NCBI GenBank assembly: GCA_014378845.1 | Contig: JACMNB010000011.1 | Span: 1 to 64,000, forward strand | Origin: Methylotenera sp. | GTDB taxonomy: Bacteria > Pseudomonadota > Gammaproteobacteria > Burkholderiales > Methylophilaceae | Direction: 5' to 3' | Length of the DNA: 64,000 nt | Shown here: in pieces, positions 16,599-25,861 of the stretch | Position numbering within the stretch: the stretch's first letter is position 1 | How the letters are laid out: each line of letters begins with the position of its first letter | Notes under the pieces: generated by a model | What the model saw: only the letters and a program-made list of their open reading frames with translations | Told to the model about the DNA's origin: nothing | The model's database searches: none | Made by a program: the position numbers and the translations under genes

Positions 16599-17984
16599 AT
16601 GCACAAACCCATTCTAATCGTAGATGACGACGCAGACATTTTAAAATTGTTAGAAATGCGCCTTACCGCCAATAACCATGCGGTTATCACAGCCAATTGC
16701 GCGGCTAAAGCGCTAGCGCTTTTTAACATGACGCCGGTCTCGCTTGTTATTAGCGATTTACGCATGCCCGATATGGATGGCTTTGCGCTGTTTCAAGCCA
16801 TTCATCAATTAGATTCAACCGTACCCTTTATTTTGCTGACTGCGCATGGCTCGATTCCAGAAGCAGTGAGTGCTACGCAGCAAGGCGTATTTGGCTTTTT
16901 AACTAAGCCGTTTGATAGTAAAGAATTATTGCGCCAGGTAGAAAGTGCTTTAAAAACCGCGCCCAATAGCATCCATCAACAGCAAAACGAAAGCTGGCGC
17001 GCTGCTATTATTAGCGCCAGCGCGCCGATGGAAAGCTTATTGAGCCAAGCTAAATTAGTCGCAGCTTCTGATGCTAGCGTGCTGGTACAGGGCGAAAGTG
17101 GCACTGGCAAAGAATTGTTCGCCCAAGCCATTCACTTGGCCAGTCCGCGTCACGCAAAACCATTTATCGCCATTAACTGTGCGGCGCTGCCCGAAAATTT
17201 ATTAGAATCTGAGCTATTTGGGCACAGTAAAGGCGCATTCACCGGCGCTACGCGCGATCACCAAGGTTTAATGCTGAATGCTGAAGGCGGTACGCTATTT
17301 TTGGATGAAATTGGGGATATGCCCTTAGCCATTCAAGTTAAGTTGCTACGCGCCTTGCAAGCGCGCGTTATACGGCCCGTGGGGGCAAGTGCGGATATTG
17401 CGATAGATGTGCGCTTAATTTGCGCCACACACAAAAATTTGATCGAAGAAATGCAAAGTAACCGCTTTAGAGAGGATTTGTATTATCGCATCAATGTGGT
17501 GAGTTTAGAAATTCCGCCATTGGCCGCAAGACGTGAAGATATTGGTTTATTGGCCAATCACTTTTTAAGTAATCTCAACAAAAAATACAATAAAAATCAC
17601 AATAATTTGCGTGGCAATAAAATAAATGGGTTTGCGCCAGATGCCTTTGAGGCCTTGCTGACAGCGCCTTGGCCAGGCAATGTGCGGCAATTACAAAATG
17701 TGATTGAGCAAGTGGTTGTGCTGACCACCAACCCAATAATTAGCGCGGCTTTGGTAAAAAAAGCTTTGCTAAATAACATTGCCAGCATGACTACATTTGA
17801 TGTGGCGCGTAAAAACTTTGAGCAACAATATTTGATTAATTTACTGAAAGCCACGCATGGTAACGTCACACAATCTGCGCGTATCGCTGGGCGTAACCGC
17901 ACCGAATTTTATAAAATATTAGAACGCCATCATATCGACCCCGCTTTATTCAAAGACGCTGCCAACGATTCCCTCGATCTGTAA
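16599..17984 (+). CDS. glrR: GlrR-type sigma-54-dependent response regulator
   Basis: A 461-residue NtrC-family activator. The receiver domain (about 1-120) has acidic pocket DDD (9-11), phosphoacceptor Asp53 and Lys103. The AAA+ domain (about 135-370) has Walker A GESGTGKE near 165-172 and an intact GAFTGA loop at 212-217, needed to contact sigma-54. A Fis-type helix-turn-helix (HGNVTQSARIAGRNRTEFYKIL) closes the protein. It is thus fully equipped to activate a sigma-54 promoter. Such a promoter with two TGTC-N10-GACA sites, the GlrR consensus known in enterobacteria, lies just downstream before the EF-hand gene. Start ATG 16599 is fixed by the family N-terminus. Confidence 0.93.
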   Translation: MHKPILIVDDDADILKLLEMRLTANNHAVITANCAAKALALFNMTPVSLVISDLRMPDMDGFALFQAIHQLDSTVPFILLTAHGSIPEAVSATQQGVFGFLTKPFDSKELLRQVESALKTAPNSIHQQQNESWRAAIISASAPMESLLSQAKLVAASDASVLVQGESGTGKELFAQAIHLASPRHAKPFIAINCAALPENLLESELFGHSKGAFTGATRDHQGLMLNAEGGTLFLDEIGDMPLAIQVKLLRALQARVIRPVGASADIAIDVRLICATHKNLIEEMQSNRFREDLYYRINVVSLEIPPLAARREDIGLLANHFLSNLNKKYNKNHNNLRGNKINGFAPDAFEALLTAPWPGNVRQLQNVIEQVVVLTTNPIISAALVKKALLNNIASMTTFDVARKNFEQQYLINLLKATHGNVTQSARIAGRNRTEFYKILERHHIDPALFKDAANDSLDL

Positions 17985-18039
17985 TAGCATTAACAAAATA
18001 ATGCTTCCAAATAAAAGTCGCCAATTAATTTTAAATTTT

Positions 18040-18122
18040 TGTCCTTTTTTTGCGACAAAAAAAGTTGTTATTAATCAGTTACTTATGTTTTTATGGCGAT
18101 TTCCTGTCTCTTTACTGAGACA
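18040..18122 (+). promoter_or_regulatory. Two TGTC-N10-GACA operator sites (GlrR-type)
   Basis: Site 1 is TGTC 18040-18043, ten bases, GACA 18054-18057, flanked symmetrically by T and A runs. Site 2 is TGTC 18105-18108, ten bases, GACA 18119-18122. Both match exactly the spacing of the GlrR binding consensus described for enterobacteria. They are 65 bp apart (about six helical turns) and lie about 145 and 80 bp upstream of the sigma-54 promoter, the usual place for an enhancer-binding protein. Confidence 0.75.
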
Positions 18123-18185
18123 AAATTATTGCCAAAATTTCCTCTAAAAAATCTTAAGTACTTGATTTAACTGCACAAATAAATG

Positions 18186-18201
18186 TGGCACGGCAAATGC
18201 T
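18186..18201 (+). promoter_or_regulatory. Sigma-54 (-24/-12) promoter upstream of EF-hand gene
   Basis: TGGCACGGCAAATGCT has the -24 GG at 18187-18188 and -12 GC at 18199-18200, separated by exactly 10 bp. It matches the TGGCACG-N4-TTGCW consensus except A for T at one -12 position. It lies about 48 bp upstream of ATG 18249 and immediately after two GlrR-type operator sites. Confidence 0.8.
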
Positions 18202-18248
18202 AATAGTGATTGGCAACATCATTTTAATTGTTTAGGAGTTAATCCATC

Positions 18249-18623
18249 ATGAAATTTAATCACACCACACCATTTAATAAAGCAGCCATTGTACTGATTG
18301 GCAGCCTGTCTTTAATCAGCTTGTCAGTACCATTTGCAATGGCCGATAGCAAAACCAAAGAAATAGCAACAGAAGCGCCAGCCGATGCCGACTACAAAAA
18401 ATTAGATGTTAATAGCGACCATAAAATTTCACTAAAAGAAGCTGTTAAAGATAAAGCCTTGGCTTCTAGTTTTGATGCAACCGATGCGAATAAAGATGGC
18501 AGTATTTCTGCCGAAGAATATGCGGGCTATAAAGCGGCTATTCAGGCAAAATTGTTAGATAGCGCAGCCACAACCGCAGCCGCGCCAACATCAACACCGC
18601 CTACTGCGGCGCCTGTGAACTAA
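18249..18623 (+). CDS. Small secreted EF-hand calcium-binding protein
   Basis: A 124-residue protein with a long signal peptide ending near residue 33 (PFAMA-DS), so it is periplasmic or exported. Two EF-hand loops are visible: DVNSDHKISLKE near residues 53-64 and DATDANKDGSISAEE near residues 77-90. The C-terminus is a low-complexity Ala/Thr/Pro tail. AGGAG at 18234-18238 sets the ATG at 18249. The promoter region carries a sigma-54 element and two GlrR-type sites, making it the likely direct target of the adjacent two-component system. Its function beyond calcium binding is unknown; a second EF-hand gene at 54575 lacks comparable sites. Confidence 0.88.
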   Translation: MKFNHTTPFNKAAIVLIGSLSLISLSVPFAMADSKTKEIATEAPADADYKKLDVNSDHKISLKEAVKDKALASSFDATDANKDGSISAEEYAGYKAAIQAKLLDSAATTAAAPTSTPPTAAPVN

Positions 18624-18737
18624 AGTTTTTGTAATTAGAATTTCTTAGTTAAGATTTTTAATTAAGTTTTTTAATTAAAATTTGCGAACTAGGAATTTTG
18701 AACCAAAGATTTATTGAAGTATTGTAAAAGGTAACAC

Positions 18738-18802
18738 CCTGCAATCCTACCCCTAACAGATTGCAGGCTTGGCCGTACTGTTAATTCAGTACGGTTTTTT
18801 TT
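18738..18802 (+). terminator. Two tandem hairpins ending in a T tract
   Basis: Hairpin 1 has stem CCTGCAATC (18738-18746) and GATTGCAGG (18759-18767). Hairpin 2 has CCGTACTG (18773-18780) and CAGTACGG (18787-18794) with a 6-nt loop, followed by eight T residues. Hairpin 2 is a strong intrinsic terminator for the EF-hand transcript. The pair resembles the 3' end of a small RNA, but no promoter between 18624 and 18738 is evident beyond general AT richness. Confidence 0.75.
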
Positions 18803-18869
18803 GCTTAATAACTTTACAAAAAATAATTATTTTAATTAAATCAACGGATTATGCTTGTTATGAGACTAC

Positions 18870-19691
18870 TTAAACCGCAACTTTTCCTGCAATTGCAGGG
18901 TGCGGATAGTAATTGACCAACTCAAAATCCTCAAATTTAAAGCTAAAAATATCCGTTACATTTGAATTGATAGTCATTTGCGGCAACGCACGAACATCAC
19001 GACTAAGCTGCTCTTGCACTTGCTGCATATGATTTCTGTAAATGTGAGCATCGCCCAGTGTGTGTACAAAATCACCCAAGGCAAGGTTACAAACTTGCGC
19101 CACCATCATGGTTAATAGCGCGTAAGAGGCTATGTTAAACGGCACACCAAGGAAGATATCAGCGCTACGTTGGTAAAGCTGGCAACTTAATCTTGCACGT
19201 TGATCGGCATCGTCTGGTGATGCTGGCGCCACATAAAATTGAAAAAATGCGTGGCAGGGCGGTAATTTCATTTGATCAACATCGGCCACGTTCCATGCGC
19301 TTACAATCAATCGGCGCGAATCAGGGTTGCTTTTGATGCTGTTAATGACTTGGCTAATTTGATCAATATGTGTTCCATCTGGTTTTGGCCAATTACGCCA
19401 TTGATAGCCATACACCGGGCCTAAGTTGCCATGTTCATCCGCCCATTCATCCCAAATACGCACATTATTTTCTTTTAAGTAAGCAATATTAGTGCTGCCC
19501 TGCAAAAACCATAATAACTCGTGAATAATGGACTTTAAATGGACTTTTTTGGTAGTGAGTAGCGGAAAGCCATCGGCCAAATTAAAGCGCATTTGATAGC
19601 CAAATACAGAAATTGTGCCTGTACCTGTACGGTCTGTTTTTTGGCTGCCATGCGCTAAAACATGCCGTAACAAGTCAGTGTATTGCTTCAT
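18870..19691 (-). CDS. thyA: Thymidylate synthase
   Basis: Methylates dUMP to dTMP with methylenetetrahydrofolate. The 273-residue protein matches ThyA throughout: KTDRTGTGT near residues 18-26, catalytic Cys146 in [12 protein letters not shown], and [20 protein letters not shown]. About nine extra residues (around 156-164, ASPDDADQR) sit between FQFYV and LSCQLYQRS compared with the E. coli enzyme, a loop insertion at a surface position. It is the last gene of the alaC-hom-thrC strand group and overlaps the preceding 106-residue gene by 4 bp. With dcd and folA in the window, the dTMP route is well represented. Confidence 0.95.
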   Translation of the reverse strand: MKQYTDLLRHVLAHGSQKTDRTGTGTISVFGYQMRFNLADGFPLLTTKKVHLKSIIHELLWFLQGSTNIAYLKENNVRIWDEWADEHGNLGPVYGYQWRNWPKPDGTHIDQISQVINSIKSNPDSRRLIVSAWNVADVDQMKLPPCHAFFQFYVAPASPDDADQRARLSCQLYQRSADIFLGVPFNIASYALLTMMVAQVCNLALGDFVHTLGDAHIYRNHMQQVQEQLSRDVRALPQMTINSNVTDIFSFKFEDFELVNYYPHPAIAGKVAV

Positions 19692-20008
19692 ATAAAGGCT
19701 TTCGCCTTGTTAATTGAGTCAATAACACTTGGTTTAGATTTATATTTTTTTAGTAGCTTTTTTTCATCACTTTCTAACGCATCGCACTTTAATTTTTTAG
19801 CCGCTGCAGCAATCTCCAAACCGCGAGCTTTATCGTAAGGCTCTTCGCCGCCCCAATGATTACATTCGATTTGGCGCCTATTAAATAACTTAACAGATTT
19901 TGGCATACCTTGATTAATGATAGCCACCTCTTCGTCATAACTCGCATACACGTTGGTAACTGCCAAGCTAATGACGAAAAAAATAATAGCAGAAATTATT
20001 TTAAACAT
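19688..20008 (-). CDS. Small secreted hypothetical protein
   Basis: A 106-residue protein that I do not recognise. The N-terminus [22 protein letters not shown] is a good signal peptide with an AYA-like cleavage site near residue 22. The mature part is basic and helical and has two Cys residues (in [15 protein letters not shown] and KLKCDALE), possibly disulfide-bonded. It starts 2 bp after thrC ends and overlaps thyA by 4 bp (translational coupling), so it is expressed within the amino acid/nucleotide operon. Such coupling argues that it is real, although its link to thyA is unclear. Confidence 0.75.
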   Translation of the reverse strand: MFKIISAIIFFVISLAVTNVYASYDEEVAIINQGMPKSVKLFNRRQIECNHWGGEEPYDKARGLEIAAAAKKLKCDALESDEKKLLKKYKSKPSVIDSINKAKAFI

Positions 20009-20010
20009 GA

Positions 20011-21447
20011 TTAAGTATGCGCCACTATAAAGTCTTTAATCGCAGCATTACTTGCATCCATCACCGTAAATTTTTTCGGCAGTGTTTCAATGCCCTTTAA
20101 GCTGTCAGGCCTCGCGGGCACTTGTCCTAGCGCTTCAACAAGCGCATCTTCAAACTTACAAGCTAGCGCGGTTTCAAGCACAAGCATCGGCTGATGTTGG
20201 TCTCGCTGGGGTTGATTAAAAAAGTCAAGCGCCACTTTCAAGCCGTCAGCCGTATGTGTGTCAATCACCACATCATATTTAGCTTTTGTATCGCGAATCG
20301 TTTGCATGCGATTTTGGTGATTACTGCTGCCAGACACAAAGCCATAATCCGCCAGTTTGTGCATAAGATGTTTCATGTCAAACGCGTCGCCAGCATCAAC
20401 ACTGGCCCATAATTCGCGCACTTTTGCGCTATCACGCTCAACTAAATCAAACACAAAACGCTCAAAATTGCTGGCTTTACTAATGTCCATAGATGGACTC
20501 GAGGTTTGAAAAGTATTGACCGCGCCGCGCGGTTTATAAATACCCGTTTTAAAAAACTCATCTAATACATCATTTTCATTTGTGGCAACCAGCAGCTTAT
20601 CAATGGGCAAACCCATCATGCGCGCAACATGGCCGGCACACACATTACCGAAATTGCCGCTTGGCACCGCAAAATCAACTTTTTGTGCGTTGTTTTGCGT
20701 CACTGCAAAGTAGCCTTTAAAGTAATACACCACTTGCGCGGCGATGCGTCCCCAGTTAATGGAATTCACCGCGCCGATTTTGTATTTCGCCTTAAAAGCT
20801 GCGTCATTGCTTACGGCTTTCACCATATCTTGGCAATCGTCAAACACGCCTTCAACCGCAATGTTAAAGATATTATCGTCTTGCAAACTAAACATTTGCG
20901 CGGTTTGAAAGCGGCTCATTTTTTTATGCGGACTTAGCATAAACACGCGCACGCCCTTTTTGCCGCGCATCGCATATTCTGCCGCACTGCCCGTATCACC
21001 CGACGTTGCACCTAAAATATTGGTAGTTTCACCTTTTTTGGCCAGCACGTACTCAAATAAATTACCGAGCAACTGCATGGCCATGTCTTTAAACGCTAGT
21101 GTTGGCCCGTTAGAAAGGCTTAATAAGTACAAATTATTCTCTAGCTTTAAGACGGGTGCAATGTCCTCAGCATTTTGCCCTGCGCGGGCAAAGCTATAGG
21201 TTTGTGCCGTGTAAGTTTTATCAATAATCGCCTTTAAATCAGCAGCAGGAATATCATCAATCAAGCGTGACAAAATCGCAAAGGCCAAGTCACGATAATT
21301 CATATTGCGCATGGCCATTAAATCGGCATCGCTCAATTGCGGATAAGTATCGGGCAAATATAAACCACCATCAGGCGCGAGGCCGCCGAGTAGAATGTCG
21401 CTAAAACCAAGTGCAGGTGATTGACCGCGGGTAGAAATATATTTCAT
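20011..21447 (-). CDS. thrC: Threonine synthase
   Basis: PLP enzyme converting O-phosphohomoserine to threonine. The 478-residue length and MKYISTRGQSPALGFSDILLGGLAPDGGLYLP start mark the long ThrC class. The PLP lysine lies in SNGPTLAFKDMAMQ near residues 109-122, and the phosphate loop ATSGDTGSAAEYA is near residues 148-160. It follows hom by 20 bp on the same strand, so the two final threonine-branch enzymes are cotranscribed behind alaC. Confidence 0.95.
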   Translation of the reverse strand: MKYISTRGQSPALGFSDILLGGLAPDGGLYLPDTYPQLSDADLMAMRNMNYRDLAFAILSRLIDDIPAADLKAIIDKTYTAQTYSFARAGQNAEDIAPVLKLENNLYLLSLSNGPTLAFKDMAMQLLGNLFEYVLAKKGETTNILGATSGDTGSAAEYAMRGKKGVRVFMLSPHKKMSRFQTAQMFSLQDDNIFNIAVEGVFDDCQDMVKAVSNDAAFKAKYKIGAVNSINWGRIAAQVVYYFKGYFAVTQNNAQKVDFAVPSGNFGNVCAGHVARMMGLPIDKLLVATNENDVLDEFFKTGIYKPRGAVNTFQTSSPSMDISKASNFERFVFDLVERDSAKVRELWASVDAGDAFDMKHLMHKLADYGFVSGSSNHQNRMQTIRDTKAKYDVVIDTHTADGLKVALDFFNQPQRDQHQPMLVLETALACKFEDALVEALGQVPARPDSLKGIETLPKKFTVMDASNAAIKDFIVAHT

Positions 21448-21467
21448 ATCAATAACTTACCTAAGAA

Positions 21468-22781
21468 TTACTTGCCTAATTCTTCCATACGAATTTTAAC
21501 CAACTTGCCAACAATCGCAGCTAACGATTCAATCTCTGCAATAGCTGCATCCATGTTTTTTTCAATAGTCATGTGCGTCAAAATCACAATATCGGCTTCG
21601 GTTTCGTTGTCGTCAGGCTCTTTTTGTAGCATGGCATCGATGGAAATATTGCGATCCGCCAAAATTTTAGTCACGCCAGCTAACACACCAGGCTTGTCGT
21701 TGCCGCGCATGCGCAGATAATACGCACTGGCAATTTCTGCAATTGGCAGAATGGGTAAATCGACAATACTATCGGTTTGAAAAGCTAAATATGGCACGCG
21801 TGATTCAAAGGGCACATTTTGCAGACGCGCCACATCCATTAAATCGGCCACCACCGCGCTGGCTGTGGGTTCTGCGCCAGCGCCCGCGCCATAATACAGC
21901 GTTGGGCCAACGGCGTCGCCCTTCACAACCACCGCGTTCATCGCACCATTTACGTTGGCGATTAAGCGTTTTTCGGATATTAATGTGGGATGCACACGTA
22001 GCTCTACGCCAGCATCGCTGCGTTTAGAGATGCCTAGCAACTTCACGCGATAGCCAAGCTCTTCGGCATACTTAATATCGGCTTGTTGCAGCTTGGTGAT
22101 GCCTTCGGTGTAAGCCTGTTCAAACTTCATCGGCATGCCAAATGCAATCGCGCTCATAATGGTGAGCTTATGCGCAGCGTCGATGCCTTCAACATCAAAA
22201 GTCGGGTCGGCCTCGGCATAACCCAAGCGCTGCGCTTCACCCAATACATCGGCAAATGCGAGGCCTTTTTCACGCATTTCGGTGAGTATAAAATTAGTGG
22301 TGCCGTTAATAATGCCCGCAACCCATTCAATTTTATTCGCGCCCAAGCCTTCGCGTAGCGCTTTGATTATCGGAATGCCACCAGCAACGGCCGCTTCAAA
22401 GGCCACAATCACGCCTGCTTTTTGCGCTGCCGAAAAAATCTCATTGCCATGTAGTGCAATCAAAGCCTTATTGGCGGTCACTACATGTTTGCCATTTTCA
22501 ATGGCTTTTAGTACCAACTCTTTGCTTAAGGTATAACCGCCAATTAACTCAACCACCACATCTATTTCTGGGTTATTCACAATCGCAAAAGCATCGGTTG
22601 TTAATGCACTGTTGCCATTTGTAACCATCGTAGCGTGGTCGATATTACGATCGGCCACTTGCGTCACGACAATTTCTACGCCAGTTCGGCGGGTGATTTC
22701 TTCGGCATTGCGCGTTAATACATGGTAAGTGCCACCGCCGACGGTGCCGATGCCTAACAGGCCTACATTTAATTTCTTCAC
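21468..22781 (-). CDS. hom: Homoserine dehydrogenase with ACT domain
   Basis: Reduces aspartate semialdehyde to homoserine. The 437-residue protein has an N-terminal Rossmann fold (LLGIGTVGGGTYHVL near residues 8-22). The catalytic domain contains NGTTNFILTEM and the YAEADPTFDVEGIDAAHKL signature. A C-terminal ACT domain (about 350-437, YLRMRGNDKPGVLAGVTKIL) probably binds threonine for feedback control. It overlaps alaC by 4 bp upstream and precedes thrC, a common betaproteobacterial order. Confidence 0.95.
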   Translation of the reverse strand: MKKLNVGLLGIGTVGGGTYHVLTRNAEEITRRTGVEIVVTQVADRNIDHATMVTNGNSALTTDAFAIVNNPEIDVVVELIGGYTLSKELVLKAIENGKHVVTANKALIALHGNEIFSAAQKAGVIVAFEAAVAGGIPIIKALREGLGANKIEWVAGIINGTTNFILTEMREKGLAFADVLGEAQRLGYAEADPTFDVEGIDAAHKLTIMSAIAFGMPMKFEQAYTEGITKLQQADIKYAEELGYRVKLLGISKRSDAGVELRVHPTLISEKRLIANVNGAMNAVVVKGDAVGPTLYYGAGAGAEPTASAVVADLMDVARLQNVPFESRVPYLAFQTDSIVDLPILPIAEIASAYYLRMRGNDKPGVLAGVTKILADRNISIDAMLQKEPDDNETEADIVILTHMTIEKNMDAAIAEIESLAAIVGKLVKIRMEELGK

Positions 22782-24037
22782 TCAACTACCTCATTGATTT
22801 TAATGCTATTTTTGGCAGCATGCTTGTTTCGATAATTTTCTAAAAACCTTGCTATGCGTTTCATCGCCTCACTCAAATCATCCACATTCGGCAAAAACAC
22901 AATTCTAAAATGGTCTGGCGTTTTCCAATTAAAGCCTGTGCCTTGCACCAACAACACTTTTTCTTCTAACAATAGCTCTAAAATAAATTGCTGATCGTCC
23001 TTGATTGGGTACATGGTTGGATCGAGCTTTGGAAACAAATACATGGCCGCTTTGGGCTTTACGCAAGTAACGCCAGGAATCTTTGTTATCATGTCATACG
23101 CTAAATCGCGCTGTTTACACAAACGGCCATTTGGCGCGACCAAATCATCGATACTTTGATAACCGCCCAGAGCAGTTTGAATGGCAAATTGACCTGGCAC
23201 ATTGGCGCAAAGCCGCATGGATGCTAGCATATTAAGGCCTTCGATATAATCCCTAGCATGCGATTTATCACCAGAAATCACCATCCAGCCCGCGCGATAA
23301 CCGCAAGTGCGATAGTTTTTAGATAGGCCGTTAAACGTTACAAACAGCACGTCGTCTGCCAAGCTAGCCATTGAAACATGGGTTTCTTGATCGTACAAAA
23401 CTTTGTCGTAAATCTCATCGGCATAAATCACCAAGCCATGTTTGCGAGCGATTTTTGTTATGCCAAGCAACGTTTCTGTTGGGTACAGCGCGCCTGTCGG
23501 ATTGTTTGGATTAATCACCACGATAGCGCGGGTATTTTTGCTAATTTTACTTTCAATATCAGCCAAGTCAGGCAGCCAGCCAGTCGCTTCATCGCACAAA
23601 TAATGTATTGCAGTGCCGCCCGCCAAAGTCGCTGCGGCTGTCCATAGCGGATAATCAGGCATTGGCACCAATACTTCGTCACCATTATTTAGTAAGGCTT
23701 GCATCGCCATTACAATCAGCTCAGAAACGCCGTTGCCGATGATAATGTCATCCACCGTTACGCCAGTAATGTGCTTACTTTGCGTGTAATGCATAATGGC
23801 TTTACGCGGCGCAAATAAGCCTTTGCTATCGGTATAACCACCCGCGTCGTTCATATTGCGTATGACGTCCAGCTGAATTTCTTCTGGCACCTCAAAACCA
23901 AATGCCGCAGGATTGCCAATATTTAGCTTAATAATGCGTTGACCTTCGTCCTCCATTTGGCGCGCGCGTTGCAGCACAGGGCCACGAATGTCGTAGCAAA
24001 CGTTAGCCAGTTTATTGGATTTAAGTAAAGGTGACAT
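22778..24037 (-). CDS. alaC: Alanine transaminase (AlaC/AlaA-type class I aminotransferase)
   Basis: A 419-residue PLP aminotransferase of fold type I. Visible motifs are INPNNPTGALYP near residues 173-184 and the PLP lysine in FNGLSKNYRTCGYRAGWM near residues 232-249. In betaproteobacteria this gene directly upstream of hom is annotated as alanine-glyoxylate/alanine-synthesising transaminase. Substrate assignment rests on family and neighbourhood, not on diagnostic residues. It is the first gene of the alaC-hom-thrC operon, with promoter space shared with the divergent gene at 24111. Confidence 0.88.
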   Translation of the reverse strand: MSPLLKSNKLANVCYDIRGPVLQRARQMEDEGQRIIKLNIGNPAAFGFEVPEEIQLDVIRNMNDAGGYTDSKGLFAPRKAIMHYTQSKHITGVTVDDIIIGNGVSELIVMAMQALLNNGDEVLVPMPDYPLWTAAATLAGGTAIHYLCDEATGWLPDLADIESKISKNTRAIVVINPNNPTGALYPTETLLGITKIARKHGLVIYADEIYDKVLYDQETHVSMASLADDVLFVTFNGLSKNYRTCGYRAGWMVISGDKSHARDYIEGLNMLASMRLCANVPGQFAIQTALGGYQSIDDLVAPNGRLCKQRDLAYDMITKIPGVTCVKPKAAMYLFPKLDPTMYPIKDDQQFILELLLEEKVLLVQGTGFNWKTPDHFRIVFLPNVDDLSEAMKRIARFLENYRNKHAAKNSIKINEVVE

Positions 24038-24110
24038 GAATTTAAATGATTGCTTTTAATAGCGCGGTTTATAAAGGTATCAGTTTACATTAGAATAAGG
24101 CTTATACTCA

Positions 24111-24515
24111 ATGAAAGCCTGCGCACAAGCGGTATTTGAACACACCATGAAGCTACATTTAACAACAGCTGAAAACAATTATTTAATTACTGGTTATGGC
24201 ACTGGTTTTGTTGAAATTAACAAACAACGCTTTAATGCCAATTTAATTGTAATGCCCAATAAGCTTGTTTTAGATTGGCCTGCGACCAATTTTGCCAGCT
24301 TAATTGAAGCCCATTTTATGCAAATTGTAGAATTAAATCCTGAGTTGGTATTATTAGGTACGGGCGAAAAACACCAATTTTTACATCCAAAAATTACGCA
24401 AAAATTGACTCAAAATGGCATTGTGCTTGAATGCATGACAACCAATGCGGCTTGCAGAACTTACAATATTTTAATGAGTGAAGGCCGTCATGTGGCAGCT
24501 GCTTTGTTGCTTTAA
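24111..24515 (+). CDS. Mth938-like (DUF498) domain protein
   Basis: A 122- to 134-residue protein of the Mth938/NDUFAF3-like fold, function not established in bacteria. The family pattern is clear: MKLHL start, ITGYGTGFVEINKQRF, LLGTGEKHQF near the middle and the ECMTTNAACRTYNILMSEGRHVAAALLL end. Two starts are possible: ATG 24111 with AAGG eleven bases upstream, or ATG 24147, where family members normally begin (MKLHL). A TATACT at 24103-24108 could be a -10 placing transcription after 24111, which would favour 24147. It diverges from alaC. Confidence 0.87.
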   Translation: MKACAQAVFEHTMKLHLTTAENNYLITGYGTGFVEINKQRFNANLIVMPNKLVLDWPATNFASLIEAHFMQIVELNPELVLLGTGEKHQFLHPKITQKLTQNGIVLECMTTNAACRTYNILMSEGRHVAAALLL

Positions 24516-24564
24516 AAACTAAACTGGTTAAGCGATTAAGCCTAATAGTGGTTTAAAAGCCAAG

Positions 24565-25089
24565 TCAGTCTAAACTATCCACGCCGTCCCACGCTGGGGC
24601 ACCGTCTGCGGTTTGGATATATTTTTTTTGATACACCTTTCTAATCAGCAAATTCACCTCTTTAAATTCGGCGAGCAGTTTATCGCAATTATCGCGATCT
24701 ACCGCGCCGCACTTAAACGCCATGTCTACATATACGTGGTCTGAGGAGCCTATATCAATCTTACGTTTAATCACACTTGGGTGAGCATAGTGGCCACCTT
24801 CGGTAAACGCCCACTCAATATTAGCCTGCTCATTTACAACATACCATGGACCACTGCGCTGCTGCCAACCAAACGGTTTAGCATTGGGTTTAATCGCGAC
24901 ATCTGTGCGCGTTTTTAACGCATTGTACGCGACTGTAGTGTTGGGGTAGCCAATTGCAATTTCAGATGCTGGCAAAACAATTTGCGCGCGTTTTTTGAGC
25001 TTGATTTTACTTTTTTTCTTAGGTGCAGCATCAGCCCCAATTGAAGTTAAGGCGACTAAAATGACCAGTAAAAAAGTGATTAATTTCAT
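24565..25089 (-). CDS. Secreted hypothetical protein
   Basis: I do not recognise this 174-residue protein. It has a Sec signal peptide (MKLITFLLVILVALTSIGADA) followed by a strongly basic stretch, PKKKSKIKLKKRAQ. The globular part has aromatic-rich segments (FGWQQRSGPWYVV, IEWAFTEGGHYAHP) and two Cys residues in KCGAVDRDNC, likely disulfide-bonded. I chose ATG 25089 because CAGGG stands 10 bases upstream and the signal peptide starts there; an upstream frame start at 25107 adds MQGFTI. It follows the DUF1439 lipoprotein by 42 bp and probably shares its transcript. Confidence 0.72.
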   Translation of the reverse strand: MKLITFLLVILVALTSIGADAAPKKKSKIKLKKRAQIVLPASEIAIGYPNTTVAYNALKTRTDVAIKPNAKPFGWQQRSGPWYVVNEQANIEWAFTEGGHYAHPSVIKRKIDIGSSDHVYVDMAFKCGAVDRDNCDKLLAEFKEVNLLIRKVYQKKYIQTADGAPAWDGVDSLD

Positions 25090-25131
25090 GATGGTAAAAC
25101 CCTGCAATAGTGGCCTTAAAGCAATGATGGG

Positions 25132-25677
25132 CTAGCGTTGCGGCGTTAAAGTAAGCTGCAAACCTTTATCTGTCACCAACATGTCTTTTGGAGTGTAATT
25201 AATGCCGCCAAATTTTAAATCTTCTGGTTTCACGGTATAAAGTGTTAATCCACTGAGCATTTGCCCGCCCACAGTTTTGGTGAGTGCATTAATCAGCTCG
25301 TTATATTTTCCGCCTGCGCCGTCCAAATTAAAGCTCTCAATTTTTGGCTCATCTAGCACCACAGTACTGGTTGCGGCGTCAAAACGCAGCTTGCCAGAAA
25401 TGCCTAACTTACCTGTTAAATTTTTATCGAGTAGCTGACTCGTCAGCTTGGTGTCCATCGTGGTAGTCATACGGCCGGTGGCTTTATCAAAAGTGACTAA
25501 GGAGTTAGATAAATTGACGTCAAATACTTTAAGCAATTGAATGGGCAGTGCCATCTTTTCATTCAATTTTTGCGCAATTTGATCGCCCGTTACATTCACT
25601 TGGCGATCGCCCATCAATGTTGCACAGCCACAAAGTGTGAGTAAAACTACTATGATAATAAAAACTTTGTTTTTCAT
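25132..25677 (-). CDS. DUF1439 family lipoprotein
   Basis: A 181-residue lipoprotein with lipobox LCGC (Cys near residue 18) after a hydrophobic signal. The mature protein has the alternating beta pattern of DUF1439, a family of periplasmic or outer-membrane-associated proteins resembling lipid-binding folds: QVNVTGDQIAQKLNEKMALP near the start, then repeated strands with KLRFDAATSTVVLDEPKI. The E. coli relative is YceB. Function is unknown; a tubular lipid-binding role is suggested for the fold and is inference here. Confidence 0.83.
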   Translation of the reverse strand: MKNKVFIIIVVLLTLCGCATLMGDRQVNVTGDQIAQKLNEKMALPIQLLKVFDVNLSNSLVTFDKATGRMTTTMDTKLTSQLLDKNLTGKLGISGKLRFDAATSTVVLDEPKIESFNLDGAGGKYNELINALTKTVGGQMLSGLTLYTVKPEDLKFGGINYTPKDMLVTDKGLQLTLTPQR

Positions 25678-25861
25678 TGTTCAGTCCTTTTTAGTCCTAA
25701 TTTGTTAAATGATGCTACGAATAACTGAATGCTGTAATGACGTGCAAGGCGCACGAAACGCAAAAACCAAAACATACACGCGCTTTAATTAGAAAAGTGC
25801 GTGAGGGTTTTGAGTACCACCGAGGGCTGCAATTGGCCCTATATTCAGTTTTTAACGCGCC

